From NCBI RefSeq assembly GCF_000006405.1, contig NW_003202100.1, positions 270,835 through 331,084 of the forward strand: a DNA stretch of 60,250 bases, given 5' to 3'. Below the pieces are notes generated by a model. That model saw nothing but the letters and a program-made list of their open reading frames with translations, did not search any database and was not told the DNA's origin. Position 1 is the first letter of the stretch. Each line of letters opens with the position of its first letter. Below are positions 11,266 through 23,207 of the stretch, piece by piece. The position numbers and the translations under genes are program-made. Origin of the DNA: Perkinsus marinus ATCC 50983 (lineage: Eukaryota; Perkinsozoa; Perkinsida; Perkinsidae).

Positions 11266-13673
11266 AGCCATTCCTACATTCTGAACATTTTACATCATCG
11301 TCAAGACTACCAAAATTATGATTACAACATTGCCGTCAACAATACTATCGGCCTGACAGCCGTTGGTGTATCACTATAAGACGCCGTGATAATTAGCGTC
11401 ATCGTTGCTCACTTGTATCTCCGTATATCTCAAGTTCGTACCATACGACCAAATACGCTGTCCACATCGTACTGTTCACCATAGACTCGTTCTGAGAATG
11501 GTATTTGACTTTGGAACTCAGCTTCACTCACGCCGTCTTGTGGAGGCGTTTTTGCTTGTTCTTATGAGGTGTCGTTATTTTTGTGAACCGTTCGCAAGCA
11601 AACTTCGCTTGACCGATAGGTGTGGTGGTAACTTTTGGGAATCCTCTTCCCTTCTGTACCGGTTTCACATGCTCCTGTATAGGGAGACGTCGCCGCTGAC
11701 ACCGTGTTGTTGCTTTGGCAAGTCTATCTTTACCGTTCACTAAGGTCTCTGGTCAGTGAAACCGGGAAATCGGCAACAACATATATCAGGTTTGGTTGCT
11801 ATTCGCCGCCACAAGCGGGCCTTTCTATCCGCTCAGTTGTGGTGAACTCGGTGTTATGATTTCGAGTATCTGTGTATATCAGGCGCTCGTGCACTATCGA
11901 GTATTATAGTTGTACGTCACGTACATCTATGATGTATCAAAGTCTCGAGCGAATGACTGCATCACTATTTACTGGGTATCATTCGTAGTGGTAGTTTCAC
12001 TTGAAGCTTTGCAGTGTGTATATCCTACAATCGAACTTGGTGTATGATCTACTGTGAGAATTATGGTGCTGGATCACTCGATCCTTTCTGTATATTTGTT
12101 GAGCTGCCATCGACCACGGTGAGATGTCGCTCAATCTCTCAATCATGGTTCGATCTACTTCTAATAGCAACGCCAGCGTTATTCTGATCTATCGAGACGC
12201 CTATGTTAGTGTCGTTGGTTAGCAGAACTTGCGACTCTCCTACTGTTTGTCACTCTATGTGAAGTCGCAGTCACATTCTGCCCGGTATCGCAGTGATCCT
12301 TGTTTGTTGTCGACATCAACGCAATTCTATTCAAACGGCTGGTGTTATTGATGTTCCTCACCGCTCTGGCTCTATTTCAATCGCTCCTCATCCTTCATCT
12401 CTGTCGTCGATTTATCTCCTGGTAACCATCTCCTCTTGTACGTGATTGAAGAATGGTATCCGTCTTATGTCAACTATGTTATAATCTCTAGTACATTGTC
12501 TATGTAGTCGACGTCATCATTGATGCTACTCTCACAAGTAAGTCATCACTGTAGAACATCTCATAATCAGAAGAATATAGGTCATCTCCACTAAAAGGGT
12601 GCTTCGTCCTTTTTACATAGCCGCACTTTGGGCGGTCTGTTGTCAGTAGTGGTCATGAAGAATCACCTCGAGCGATAACAAAAAATCGAGTGAGAATAAG
12701 CTCATTTCCTTGTGGGGTGGTGAATGCAAATCCCCTCACCTCTTCTTCATGATCGTAACATAAAACTTCACGGTATTTCTCGTAATGGTCTTAAGTGCAA
12801 TTTATGCAGCATGCTCGCATCTTTTGCGGTGATGACAGCAGCTGTGAGTACTTTATTCAATTGTCTAATCGTATGCGCCAAACAGGCACATCTTGTCGCC
12901 GACGTCTTCCGTTATTCACAAGAGGAAGTATGTTGGATGGATTGTTGTTGTTACTGATGTGTAATAGCAGTAGTAATTCCTACTGCGGTTTCACAGCCAT
13001 CCCTAGACCACGAGATGACGTACTCGGATTGCGTCGCTATTACTTGCATTTACCGGTGATTTAGTGTGTTCTTGAGTTGTTAATGGCGTACTAATGAGAA
13101 CCACGAGGTGTAAAGCCTGCGTGGAATGCCAAGGATGTTGTCATCTCGTGTTACAAGTGATGGGTTCTTTCGAAGTGTGACGCATCTTGCCAAGATGATC
13201 TTGGTGAGTAATTTCTATTACCAAGACCGTCAGGTAGAGTAGCTTTCGATTAGTCCGTGTTTACAGATTTTTGAGAGCTGAGACTGAAGTGTATCGGGTT
13301 ATACAGGACTAGCATGTGTGACTGAAACTTTTCCGTGGACAGAATTGGTGACACGGAGCGACCAACCCGATGTCATCGGTGCACCACGATGATACACCAT
13401 GGGTTGGACGTAGACATGTATACACATTTAAGTGGAGACTATCCCGCTTTAAGACTGAATCAGTTCAACTGAGAAGCACCCTATCATTCCAACTCCAAAA
13501 TTTGGCCTGTTCACGAGAAATTCCCCACAGAAAGTTCGAGTCGTGAAACTGTGATTGGTTGCATTTTTCCGAAAAACGCGAAAGATTTCGTCGCTCGGCA
13601 GCTGATGTTGCTTTACATTCCGCCAATTTTGTCTCCTTGAAGCGCCTTTCCCGAAATATACAACAGGCTCGAG
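11266..13673. other. No gene seen (2.4 kb)
   Basis: Long stretch with only short frames, none with exon signals or family resemblance that I could support. No tRNA-like or tandem structure noticed. Confidence 0.4.
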
Positions 13674-13948
13674 TCATTCAAGCATGCCATGCTGTTGCTG
13701 GACCTTTTCTCTTGTTAAAAATTTCGTGTTCTGTCTCATGTGCGGAATGGTATATGACAGATGCGACCACTCCCAGTGCCACTGACTCTGAGAAATACGG
13801 TATGTCATCCCCTTGAAATACACCACGTAAATAATGATCACTCTATCGGCCAATAGTTGCGTGCTGTGAGAACTGTCTGACCCAATCTGTCCCTCATATA
13901 AGCTACGGCTAGCACGAAGCTGTTCTGCTTCTGTATTCAGTCTATCTT

Positions 13949-15960
13949 TCAAATACCCCACACTGTAAATTGTTGGCAGAGAGCTGAGCCTCTCGTCGGG
14001 CCGACGACGTCGGCCATGGTGGTTCTCAAATGCGTTTTCACTAATTTAAGAACGGAGAAGGAGCGCTCACAGGAGGCAGTACTGCTAGGTAAAGACAATG
14101 CTACGTGTCCCAGGTGCATAAGGGTGGGCCATGCGAGTTCGAGCCCATGTAGGAACGAAACGGCATCAAGCACCGTGGCCAATCCAACTTCACCATCATC
14201 TTTGAGCTCTTTTTGGCGTCGCTCAAATGCTGGCGATGCGATCACAACTTCACTCGCGAGCTCTTCGAGATTGCAGCCATAAAGTCTGTCGAACTCCCGG
14301 GTCTTGGTCGCGTCAAGGAAATAGGAGTGTGTGGGGTTGAAGCAGCAAACCCCATCATACACCGCATAGCTGTAAAAGTTGAACCTCTCATTAAGCTCTC
14401 TCAGGATGCTCTCCATGAAAGGTAAGAAAAGGTGCTCACGCGCATCCTCCATGAGGGTCAACTCCGATTTCGATGAGCGTCGCACTAGCCTCCTCTTGCC
14501 GAACCGGCGCGACTGATCGAGCTGGTGCTCGTCTACCACAGACATAGCATCCGACCATATTTTTTGCCAAAGGGTCCCATCATTATCAGTATCTTCGATA
14601 CAACATCCCATCGAACTCTTGAGCTCTTCTATCAGTAACCTTGTCTTACTCAGATCGGCAGAGGGATCTTGAAGGAGCTTAGAGTCCTTGTCGGTCATCC
14701 GCAGGACCCGATTCATAGTGTGCAAAATAACGATGGAGACATGGTCCAACTTGCACATAAGACTCTCAGCTTCACCCGCCCGCTTAGGTAGATGGGATGA
14801 AGCGACCGAGTCTAACGTGGCGATGACCGGATTGAGCACGTGGGTAAACGCGGAACAGGCATCTGGCAGATGCCTGTTTCGCGTGCAAGCAGATGCCATC
14901 TGCTTGGCAACCCCAACGCGTATCTATTATCCGTTTGAGCGTCCTTATGCGTATCTTCACCGTATATTTTCTTCTGTTGGGCCTCGAACTCGCTATGAAC
15001 AACCGAGATTTTGAAGAAGCGGTCAAAGTCGGGCCGACTTAGTCGGCCATGACGAAGGAAAACGATGCAACCTTTTCCACGTCCTTGACCGATTTTTGGA
15101 TGCAGAGATTCAGTCGATGGTTGGAGCAATGCATGTATGGAGCAGTGCAACCAGATTTTTGCTCGAAAACCTGTTGAAAGGTATTAGTGGATTGGTAAAA
15201 ATTCACCGAGCGAAGCACTACCTTGTGTACACCTTTCCTTCTCCCCGACATCACCGATGCCCCGTCATACCCCTGGGATGTGCATTTCGACGGATCGACA
15301 CCAACAGTATCCAACCGCTGCAGCATAGCGCCGGCTATGGCCTCAGCGTCTAAATCCTCCAAACCCATGAACCCCAAAAATGATTCCTGGACAACGAAAG
15401 GTCCACCAACTTTTTGGGGCTTGCAGTACCGCACACAGAGAGCGAGCTGCTCTGTACCCGATTCATCTCTAGTTTCATCCCCCAGGATGCAGTATGGTCG
15501 TTCCCCAATTTCGTCAACAATGTCCTTGATAATCAAGTCGCCCATGGTCTTGACCAGACCATTCTGGATTTGTGGGCTTGTATACATGGCGTTGCGAGGA
15601 CCCTCGGCCAACCTAGATGCAGTGGTTGGATCAAAAGTGCTGATGAGCTTCATCAGCTCAGCAAAATTACCGCGATTGGGTGAATTTTGTCCTTCCGAAT
15701 GCCCTCTAAGGGCTACATTTTGGAAAGCGCAAAGTAACAAAGCTTTACAAACGTTTTTGATATAACATCGATTTTCGGACAATGTCGCCTCGTCATGCTT
15801 AGCAATCAAAGCAGACACTGACCAATCCTTCTCGGCGGCCATCTTCCATGCAGCCCACCGAACCATAGCTTCTTTACGGCCATCGGTTGCCTTATGATTG
15901 TTCAGCTTCTCTACACTTTTCTTAAAGTTAACGAACCCGGACGATACGAATGAGGCATTG
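13949..15960 (-). pseudogene. hAT transposase (DUF4371/ZMYM1-like), decayed
   Basis: Relic of a hAT-superfamily DNA transposon gene, read leftward. One part (about 15960-15039) contains GERPYCILGDETRDESGTEQ, the motif CTSQGYDGASVMSGRRKG and YMHCSNHRLNLCIQ, all typical of the hAT catalytic core. The other (14899-13949) ends with ALSLPSSTASCERSFSVLK, the dimerisation domain of hAT proteins. Between them (about 14900-15038) the sequence changes frame at least twice (for example IIDTRWG appears in a third frame) and a perfect 25-base palindrome lies at about 14857-14881. The N-terminal zinc-finger part runs into the assembly gap at 16030. I could not find the terminal repeats. Confidence 0.85.
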
Positions 15961-16029
15961 GAGGGGCCGAAGCAGGGGTAGAAGAAACGGCAAGCAAAGC
16001 AGTATGCTTTATTGGCCGAGCGACTCCAC

Positions 16030-16129
16030 NNNNNNNNNNNNNNNNNNNNNNNNNNNNNNNNNNNNNNNNNNNNNNNNNNNNNNNNNNNNNNNNNNNNNNN
16101 NNNNNNNNNNNNNNNNNNNNNNNNNNNNN
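16030..16129. other. Assembly gap (100 N)
   Basis: Run of 100 undetermined bases next to the 5' end of the hAT relic. A run of 14 C lies nearby at about 16177-16190. Confidence 0.99.
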
Positions 16130-16743
16130 AGTCTGGAATCCAGACCCCCTCAAATGCTAACCCGCCCCTAACCCTGCCCCCCCCCCCCCCTGGCGTAAAG
16201 GCCAGCTACGCCACTGTTGGCATACCCGGTTTTTCGCCTCGTTCACACTCACTTGTACGAGTACCATCTTGTAGCTCAGGGGAGTATGCTGTTATGCTTC
16301 ACAGTGTGAAGTTCACATGATACAACCTTCGAGTTTCAGGCCATGACTCTTCGTAGTTGGTGAGAAGTCGAAAAGTGGTAAAAATATTTGTCCACAAATT
16401 CTTAGTATACCCGCGTTGAAATCATGCCTCGAAATACCAACTTTTCTTTCCTTTACTAAAGAAGTAGATCTATAACTACGAACCTAATCTAGTGCTATGC
16501 ATCAACAGAAAGAGCATCTTTTATTACAAAGATATTCCTCCATATTCCAGCCTACATTTGGAAGCATCCAGCCGAAACTGACCAGCACAGCAAGAGAACG
16601 CGAATGCGCGGCGAAATCAGGTGTAAAACCCGCCATTCAGGGAGCGGTCAGAGCTCAACACGCACTAACAGGCCGGAATTTTGAACCTCCGCGGAGAGAC
16701 CGCATTGGGTTCGGCATAAGAACGGAGCGAAAGACAAAAACAT

Positions 16744-16938
16744 GGTGAGGCGGAGGGCGTAAAGTGCCGTAAGGTACCTCCGGAGCTACCTTACCCTAAG
16801 GCCCGTAAGGTGGGGGGTCCTAAAGTGCCCTTGTGAAACCACCTGAGGTGATTCACCTCACGTGAGGAGGTGCCCTCATTTCACCTCATAGGCGCAGGTG
16901 CCTTAAGGTAAGGAACCTTTCCGACCTCCGCCTTACCT
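16744..16938. repeat. MITE-like block of short inverted words
   Basis: Dense AAGGTA/TACCTT and AGGTG/CACCT words on both strands. The outer parts (GTGAGGCGGAGG on the left; the complement of TAAGGCGGAGGTC on the right) are an imperfect inverted pair, so this may be a small non-autonomous DNA element with folding potential. No coding content. Confidence 0.4.
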
Positions 16939-17028
16939 TAGTCCCCGAATTATGGTCTTTCTGAAAGAGCCTGACCGCCGAAAGGCGCAGAAATCGCCTA
17001 GCGCCTTACGATTTTTGTGGGGTGATAT

Positions 17029-17262
17029 ACAAATCCAAGGAAGACGACAAAATCCAAGGAATACAAGTCGAAGGGTAGACCCGGAACCCGACAAGGCAAC
17101 CAGAAACCCGAACTGTTATAAAGATGAAATCTGTTATCAAAGCAACCAGGAGCCCGAGCTGCTACACGGGTGAAAGCTGTCACCAAAGGCAACCAGAAAC
17201 CCGAACTGCTGAGAACGAGCGACAACCCTCCTTGGATTTTGTCGTTCTTCCTCGGATTTTGT
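17029..17262. mobile_element. MITE-like element with about 32-base inverted ends
   Basis: Left end ACAAATCCAAGGAAGACGAC and right end (complement) ACAAAATCCGAGGAAGAACG continue as an imperfect inverted repeat of about 32 bases. Inside are two or three copies of GGCAACCAGAAACCCGAACTG. At about 235 bases with no coding capacity this is a miniature inverted-repeat element; the parent family is unknown. Confidence 0.6.
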
Positions 17263-18074
17263 AATTTACCCGATTTTCGTGCCTTGCGGGGGCTTGTAAA
17301 ACCGGCCCCTTCTCATCGCAATTCAGTGTTTTACACTGAAAACCAGGTCGTTGAGAAGTGGCAAGAATGCAAGTGGCGTCACAACGTGTTTGCGTACACG
17401 TTCATCGACAAACATAGCCTTTTAACCACCCGTCTGTGGTATTGAGTTGCTGGCATCTTGCCGCATAATCTCCGTGTCCTCATCTCAACAACCCTTACAC
17501 GGAATTTCGCACCTAATCGATCATTATGGCGCGCGCAGTAACATTTGGAATCGATCGCGCTCTCAAACCATCACGTCTTCCGCGTTATCTGTCATCGTCG
17601 ATCGTTGCATCAGCGAATGTACTGCGGGACTGTGACGTGTTCGCTCTCCCGAATAGATTTCGCTTACATAGAGTCGAGATGGTAAAAGCACCCCACAACT
17701 CGTTGTGTTTTGTGGGGCCGTCAGAAGTCTAACATTTCGATCATTGAAATTTTGAAGTTTTGATACTATTCAATTAACTCGAAATCGCAGACGATGAGAT
17801 TGAGAGCTCGGTCTTGGTTGGTGTACAGTGCATTGAGAGAGTGTGGCTGTTTTGCAGTTCAGTGTAACACAAATTCCACGTGAAGTGCATGCCTCCACTT
17901 CCCGCGGTATCATTTCTGCAACAAAAACTGCACCCTATGGTAGGACATATCGCACGTCCGTTCTCTCGTAGATCGTTGCCACGTTACATCTCTCATTTTA
18001 CGATCGAAAATATATGAAAGTTCGAAGCTTCCTGACGTGTTGGTACTCAACTCGCGATGTATGGTTGCTCACAG
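17263..18074. other. No gene model; possible first exon of copy C
   Basis: About 800 bases upstream of copy C. By analogy with copies B and D a first coding exon ending before a phase-0 donor should lie here. A candidate stretch near 17793-17822 reads DDEIESSVLVG before a GTGTAC donor, but its phase is wrong and no upstream ATG is in frame, so I leave it open. Confidence 0.3.
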
Positions 18075-18541
18075 GTTCTGCCTGATGGTTCTGGTGGCTT
18101 AGACCTCCCTGGCCGTTATGGTACAAACTCTACCTGTTCTGAGTGAGCTCCTTACATAGATATTCCTATTCGTACAATCGCTTCGTCTCACTGCGTTCTC
18201 TGGATTTGCCGTTAATGTTGGAACCACCTGAGCCAATCAATTGCATCAATCGCGAATCAATTTCAAGCTTCGTGAAGTGGTCTGTCTTCAGTCACTCCAG
18301 AAGCACCGATTCGGATGAGTCATCCATGGATTTCTTTGAGCGTCAGCGTCAAGAAATAGCTAGATGGATAGCTAACTCGATGCACAACAAAGGCGCCGAT
18401 CCCGAGAAGGTTCATCAAGCTTGTCAAGCTCTAGTTCAACACACATTCAGTCAAGTTGTTGAAGCTCGCAAGAGAGGGCCCAGCCCGATCACCAACCGTA
18501 CAATGCTGCGACCTGGGGATCACTCGAACGGTCGAAACTGA
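18075..18541 (+). CDS. Family A-D small protein, copy C (first exon not placed)
   Basis: Proposed exons 18075-18142 and 18301-18541. The first follows acceptor CACAG, ends in phase 2 at a GTGAGC donor, and is Gly/Ser-rich like exon 2 of copies B and D. The second starts after CTCCAG and carries the family core: MDFFERQRQEIARW, then CQALVQHTFSQVVEAR, then TNRTM. It ends RPGDHSNGRN and TGA without the extra terminal exon proposed for A and B. The 158-base intron is longer than most here. Function unknown. Confidence 0.55.
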
Positions 18542-19353
18542 TTGGCCAAGGTGTGTCTTTGGAAGCTCGGGTTTTCGCAGGGTGATTTATACCTCAGTGT
18601 GTAGGTACCCACAGAGCTACCATTCTCATCTCATTCTCATTTGCTAGCATCTTCTGGTTGATGGATGATGTGGTTCTATTATTGTCGTCAAACGTAAATG
18701 TATTTCATTTTCATTGAAGGTGTATGCTGAATACGATTCGTTCCGTGAAAGTGAAGATTTTTATTGATGGTAACGTGGCAGCGTTGTGGATCTGCACTTT
18801 TCGAGTGTCTAAATCGACCTCGATAGCATGCACCATCGGTGCCGGCTCTTGTCCGTTGCTCTTGCATACCAAAATCATCGGTATGGTCATCTGTTGTTAT
18901 CAGTCCGCTGTTGGTATGATCATCAGATGGGTATTTGAATTTACTGCGAACGTGTGAAGCTGTTGCAGAAAGATCAGTCGGCCCTCTACGTGGTTCCGTC
19001 TACATTGCATTTTCACTGAGGGAGTCTCCTAGTAGACTACAAGATGTGGAAGGGGTTCTCCGTTATATTCTGTCCAGTAGTGATGCTACTCACTATTTAA
19101 CGTCCCTCTATTTCCTCGTTCGCTGTATTTTCTACTCCCTCTATTCATGAAGATAGTCAACTTGTTATGGTCACACTCAAATCAATGTACCTCTGGTGTT
19201 TGTCAAAGGGCGCGCTGGGTGAGAAAGGCGACTCAGATTGTCTGCTCGCAGCTAATACCCCCTTGAACTCATTCCCTTCACTCCGGCTGTCTCCGCCGAA
19301 GTGGTAAAATTAGTCGGGAAATTTGAACAAAAACGCCAATCTGAAGACTCACG
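18542..19353. other. Intergenic, nothing recognised
   Basis: About 800 bases between copies C and D with only short frames. Confidence 0.4.
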
Positions 19354-20132
19354 ATGGCCGATACTGATTCGAACTTGCTTGTCAACAACTACACTGATGT
19401 TGAGGAGGAGCTCCTCGACAACACTGTTGCTGAGGAGGACCCCAGCAAATTCTTGTTGGGGGTGAGTTCAGCAACATATCTTGTACCCAATTTTTGATGA
19501 TCCTTGATGTTAGTTACTCCATGGTCACTATAAAATTGACGATGCTCAGGACAGCAGCGAGGGCTCAGTTTATTCTACGTAAGCCTTACGCTGAGGCAGT
19601 CGGATGAGAGTATGGATAAGGAGGTGATTACTTGTCATTTTCTCCCAGATCTTCGTCGTCATTCGGTGGTGATACTATCGATGTACCCATCACCATGGAG
19701 AGCTTCTTACGACGTCAACGCAAGTGCATGGAGATATGCATCTATCGCCAGCTTATGACGAAGAGTCGCGGCAGCAGTGACCCCGTACAAGTTCGCAGAG
19801 TATGTGCTGATCTGGTTGATCAAGCTTTTGATGACGTTCGGGAGGCCCGTGTGATGGGACCAAGCTCCTTGACCCACAGAACGATGGAAGGCGCAGACGA
19901 GGTGCGCTGCTTATGGTCAAGTCTCGTTGAGCCCCAGTCGAGCTTCTTTCATTCGCATGGCATTGATTGGGTGCATCGTGGGGTGTGCCTCGTGATAGCT
20001 GCTACTCGTGGCATTCTTGTTGCCGCTCTCGAAATTAAAGAGCATTCTCTCGGGAGAAATGGGATACCAGTGACACGGATGCTTTCTATGGCAGGTATCA
20101 CCAGGCTGAGACCGATAACTACGGTGTCCTGA
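19354..20132 (+). CDS. Family A-D small protein, copy D
   Basis: Exons 19354-19461 (MADTDSNLL to EEDPSKFLLG), 19550-19578 (a ten-codon Ser-rich exon) and 19649 onward. Phases 0 and 2 equal those of copy B. The core reads MESFLRRQRK, then VCADLVDQAFDDVREAR, then LTHRTM. After HRTMEGADE the frame stays open to 20132, but the tail has no counterpart in the other copies; a donor at 19902 (gtgcgc) would end the core exon, so the true 3' end is uncertain. Function unknown. Confidence 0.55.
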
Positions 20133-20654
20133 GCTTCCTTCAAAACACCTCACACATACTGCTATGATGACCCCAGTTTTGACCGATTTTTACTTTGAGA
20201 CTTTAACCGTATCGACTCAGTAATCGACCCGGATCATCGGTTGTTCACAGAAGCATCATTAGAGACTTCCGTGAGTTGTGCTGTTTGACTTTTCTTATAA
20301 CCGTTATTTTTGAAGGAATGAAGTACTGCTGCTATTGCTGAATGCTCCCCAGTGAGGGGCGCTACGCTGTTGCGTAACGAACGCAGCCCAATGAGTTCAA
20401 CTATGCACGTAGTGTTCATTGTTTGGTAGTGGTGATACTGAAGTGCTTCTTTTTCTCAATGCTTTTTTTTCGAACCAGTGTTGGTTCATTACTGATAAAT
20501 GAGATGTCTACTGGCTAGAATCTCTGACTCCTTGTTTGTGGTAGATAGCTGTGGTAGCTGATACCAAGACTTGCGTTCTGTCATAGGGCCTCGTATCCTC
20601 GGTGTGGAGAGTATCGTTGAGGGAATCGGGATCAGCTATTAGCAATCATCTCAT
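20133..20654. other. Intergenic, nothing recognised
   Basis: About 520 bases between copy D and the next gene; no supported feature. Confidence 0.4.
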
Positions 20655-21233
20655 ATGACAGCGAGGATATCCGCTGAAGCGAGTTTATTAGAACGCATAC
20701 ACCTTTTCCGCACTGACTGGCAACAAGGACATGGAAACTTGAAGAAGTTCATCAGAGAATGTCAAAATCTCCGAACTGTGACACCGCAAGTATGGACGAA
20801 GAGAGTGGCGCTAGCCTATGTTGAGCTGCTCACGGAAATCAAGGAGCAACCCGCTCCTCGCGAACGACATTCAAACGCTGATCACCATCGCCCTCCTGCT
20901 AGAATGCGTGGTGGTAGCAGCGTGGATGGTCAACCCTCATGTGAGCCACATACGCGATGCTTACGCGATTCACACCAGTCATCAGATCCGATGGAGTCTA
21001 GTAAGTATTTCGATCTAACCAAGGTGGATTGCCAAAGACCCCCAGACACTGTTCGGAACATCCCTGAGGTGATGGAGTTTTTGAGCAGCCTTCGCTCTCC
21101 ATCAAGAGTGCCCGAGAAAAGGTAAAATGTCAGCATCCTCATATCGATGTCTGATTATCATTTCAGGTATACGGATCGAAGGAGCTCACCACAGTACATG
21201 CTAGGAGCTAGTAGGGAATGTGATTCGATGTAG
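20655..21233 (+). CDS. Unrecognised three-exon gene
   Basis: Exons 20655-21000, 21046-21121 and 21167-21233 splice in phase (donors GTAAGT and GTAAAA; acceptors CCCCAG and TTTCAG) to 162 residues ending in TAG. The first 70 residues look helical (LLERIHLFRTDWQQGHG, then KKFIRECQNLRTVTPQVW), followed by an Arg/His-rich, low-complexity stretch. The first intron is 45 bases, so unspliced reading also stays open. I recognise no family. Another splice from 21233 onward into the following Cys-rich exons cannot be excluded. Confidence 0.45.
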
Positions 21234-21565
21234 CAGAATGGCGACTTCTTTTGCGGGCGGTGAGTACAATAGTGTCACTCAGATTACATGATACCACTTT
21301 TCGAGAGAGCTCGATGCCGATCAACGAGTTCGATCGTGCGAGGTGAGATGTCGTTACCATATAGTTCATCACTCGGTGGCTGTCGCCCCACCTTAGATGA
21401 ACAAATTTTCAATTGTTGAATAATCGTGAAACTGTGATTTGGATGAGATTTTGAGCGATGTCCATGCTCTACTGCACCCCATGAACTCTGAAGGAACTCT
21501 ATTCCCTCTTCAGCGTATCGCAACAATCAACTCGCCCTGGATCCGAACAGGGCGACTCTGCAGCG

Positions 21566-22008
21566 ATGCACTATTCCCCGCAGAAGATCACTGATACACC
21601 CTGGAACAGCATGTTTGGTGGCGGTGGTGGATCAACTCAAATCAGTCCGTTCATGGTGGGAGCTCATACGAGACAAAAAGAGGATTCGTCGGCCCCCCTG
21701 GGAAGACCGTTGTCGAACGAAGGTGAGCGAACAGTAGGAGCTGATGAACGTCTAACTTGATTGTTTCAGGAATTCCCTTTTCGACAAGTTGCCAACACAG
21801 CAGCAAGGAGTGTCCACCTGCGACGCTCTTAAAGAACAACGCCAACTGTCCGGTAAGATAGCACCATTCCATGTGGAAACAGCAATGCGACTTCCATTAG
21901 GATGCCTGGATTCCTGGTCACCAATGTGACGATCTGTGCAACAGCACGCTGTGCAGTTTGGAACAGCAAGCTACCAGTAGAGACCATCAAATATATGCAA
22001 CACGATGA
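21566..22008 (+). CDS. Cys-rich exons of an unrecognised gene
   Basis: Three exons fit together: 21566-21722, 21770-21852 and 21901-22008, with GT-AG introns of 47 and 48 bases and matching phases, ending in TGA. The product is Gly/Ser-rich at first (MFGGGGGSTQISPF) and Cys-rich near the end (CQHSSKECPPATLL, then HQCDDLCNSTLCSLEQQ). The frame is also open upstream of 21566 to an acceptor at 21514, so the start is not settled and an upstream exon is likely. No signal peptide seen in the visible part. Confidence 0.4.
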
Positions 22009-22379
22009 ACATGACGTGAATTTGAATAGTTGTTGAGTATTCTCAAGTACTGTCGAGTAAGTTTACTAGAATTCAGCGCCTGCAACGCCAAAGCAACATA
22101 CAGACTAGCTAACAATAAACTAGTTATTTCTCACCACAAGTACGCGGTAACCGAGACGAACCGCACAACGATCACTTCGGCCGTTAATACGCTGGCCCCT
22201 CGAACGATTCTGTTCGTATTAAGAATTATTAGGAACGCAACAGACAAACGATTCTGCACCCAATAACCAGCAGCTGTACGAGAAACCGAAGCTTCCTTGT
22301 CACGACATAAATCCATCACTGTGAGAGGCGTTAAACCTCTGCATGAGGAGGGATATCGGACACGGCGGTAAATACTCAT

Positions 22380-23207
22380 TTATCGGTTAGCCTTGGCAAT
22401 GCGCTCGATCTCATCCTTCTTCTTGATGGCGAAGGAGTTTGAGGATTCCTTGGCGCAGTTCATGATCTCATCAGCCAAGCACTCGGAGACCGACTTGATG
22501 TTACGGAAGGCGGAGTTACGGGCGCCGGAAGTGATGAGATAGATGGCCTGGTTGACCCTACGGAGGGGAGAGACATCGACGGCCTGACGACGGACGACAC
22601 CAGCGGAACCGATACGGGTTGAGTCTTCGCGGGGACCACCATTCTTAACGGCATCAACAAGAACCTACAAGATGATACCATCACTCAGGGAAGAAGAGGC
22701 TATTGAATGGCAGTACCTGGATGGGGTTCTTATCGGTGAGGAGATGGATGATCTCGAAGGCGTTCTGCACAATGCGGACACCGAGCTGCTTCTTGCCGTT
22801 GTTGCGACCGTGCATCATCATGGCTGAAAGAGAGCAGGAATGTGGGTGAGAGGAGCTTGTATATGTCTATTACAGTTGACGAGACGCTCGACAATGGGGC
22901 ACACAGCCTTGCGGAAACGCTTCTTCTGGTAACGGCCAGCAGTGTGGGCAGTGAACACGGAGGCAGAGCCAGTGTAGGCGATGTAGTCCTAAAGGTAAGA
23001 AGCATTAATAACGACCACTATCATCTAGTCTCCCCTTTCCGAGACTTAACGACAGGCGATAGAAACTCCCGAATTTCCCTTCCGAACGACCCTCAGCGCC
23101 TAATGCGAAGTACTCCTCATCCCGGGTCCCACCTCCAATGAGAGATCAGAGGTCTCGATACCCTCGTAACTCCACCTGCCGAAAAGCTTGGGCTCAGTCG
23201 CAGCCAT
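22380..23207 (-). CDS. RPS5: Ribosomal protein uS7 (RPS5), cytosolic
   Basis: Small-subunit protein uS7, which binds the head of the 40S subunit near the exit site. Four exons on the minus strand: 23133-23207, 22874-22988, 22717-22823 and 22380-22664; all GT-AG, phases agree, 193 residues. Family signatures in order: [108 protein letters not shown] and the C-terminus [11 protein letters not shown]. Length and ends equal those of eukaryotic RPS5. Introns are 52, 50 and 144 bases. Confidence 0.97.
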
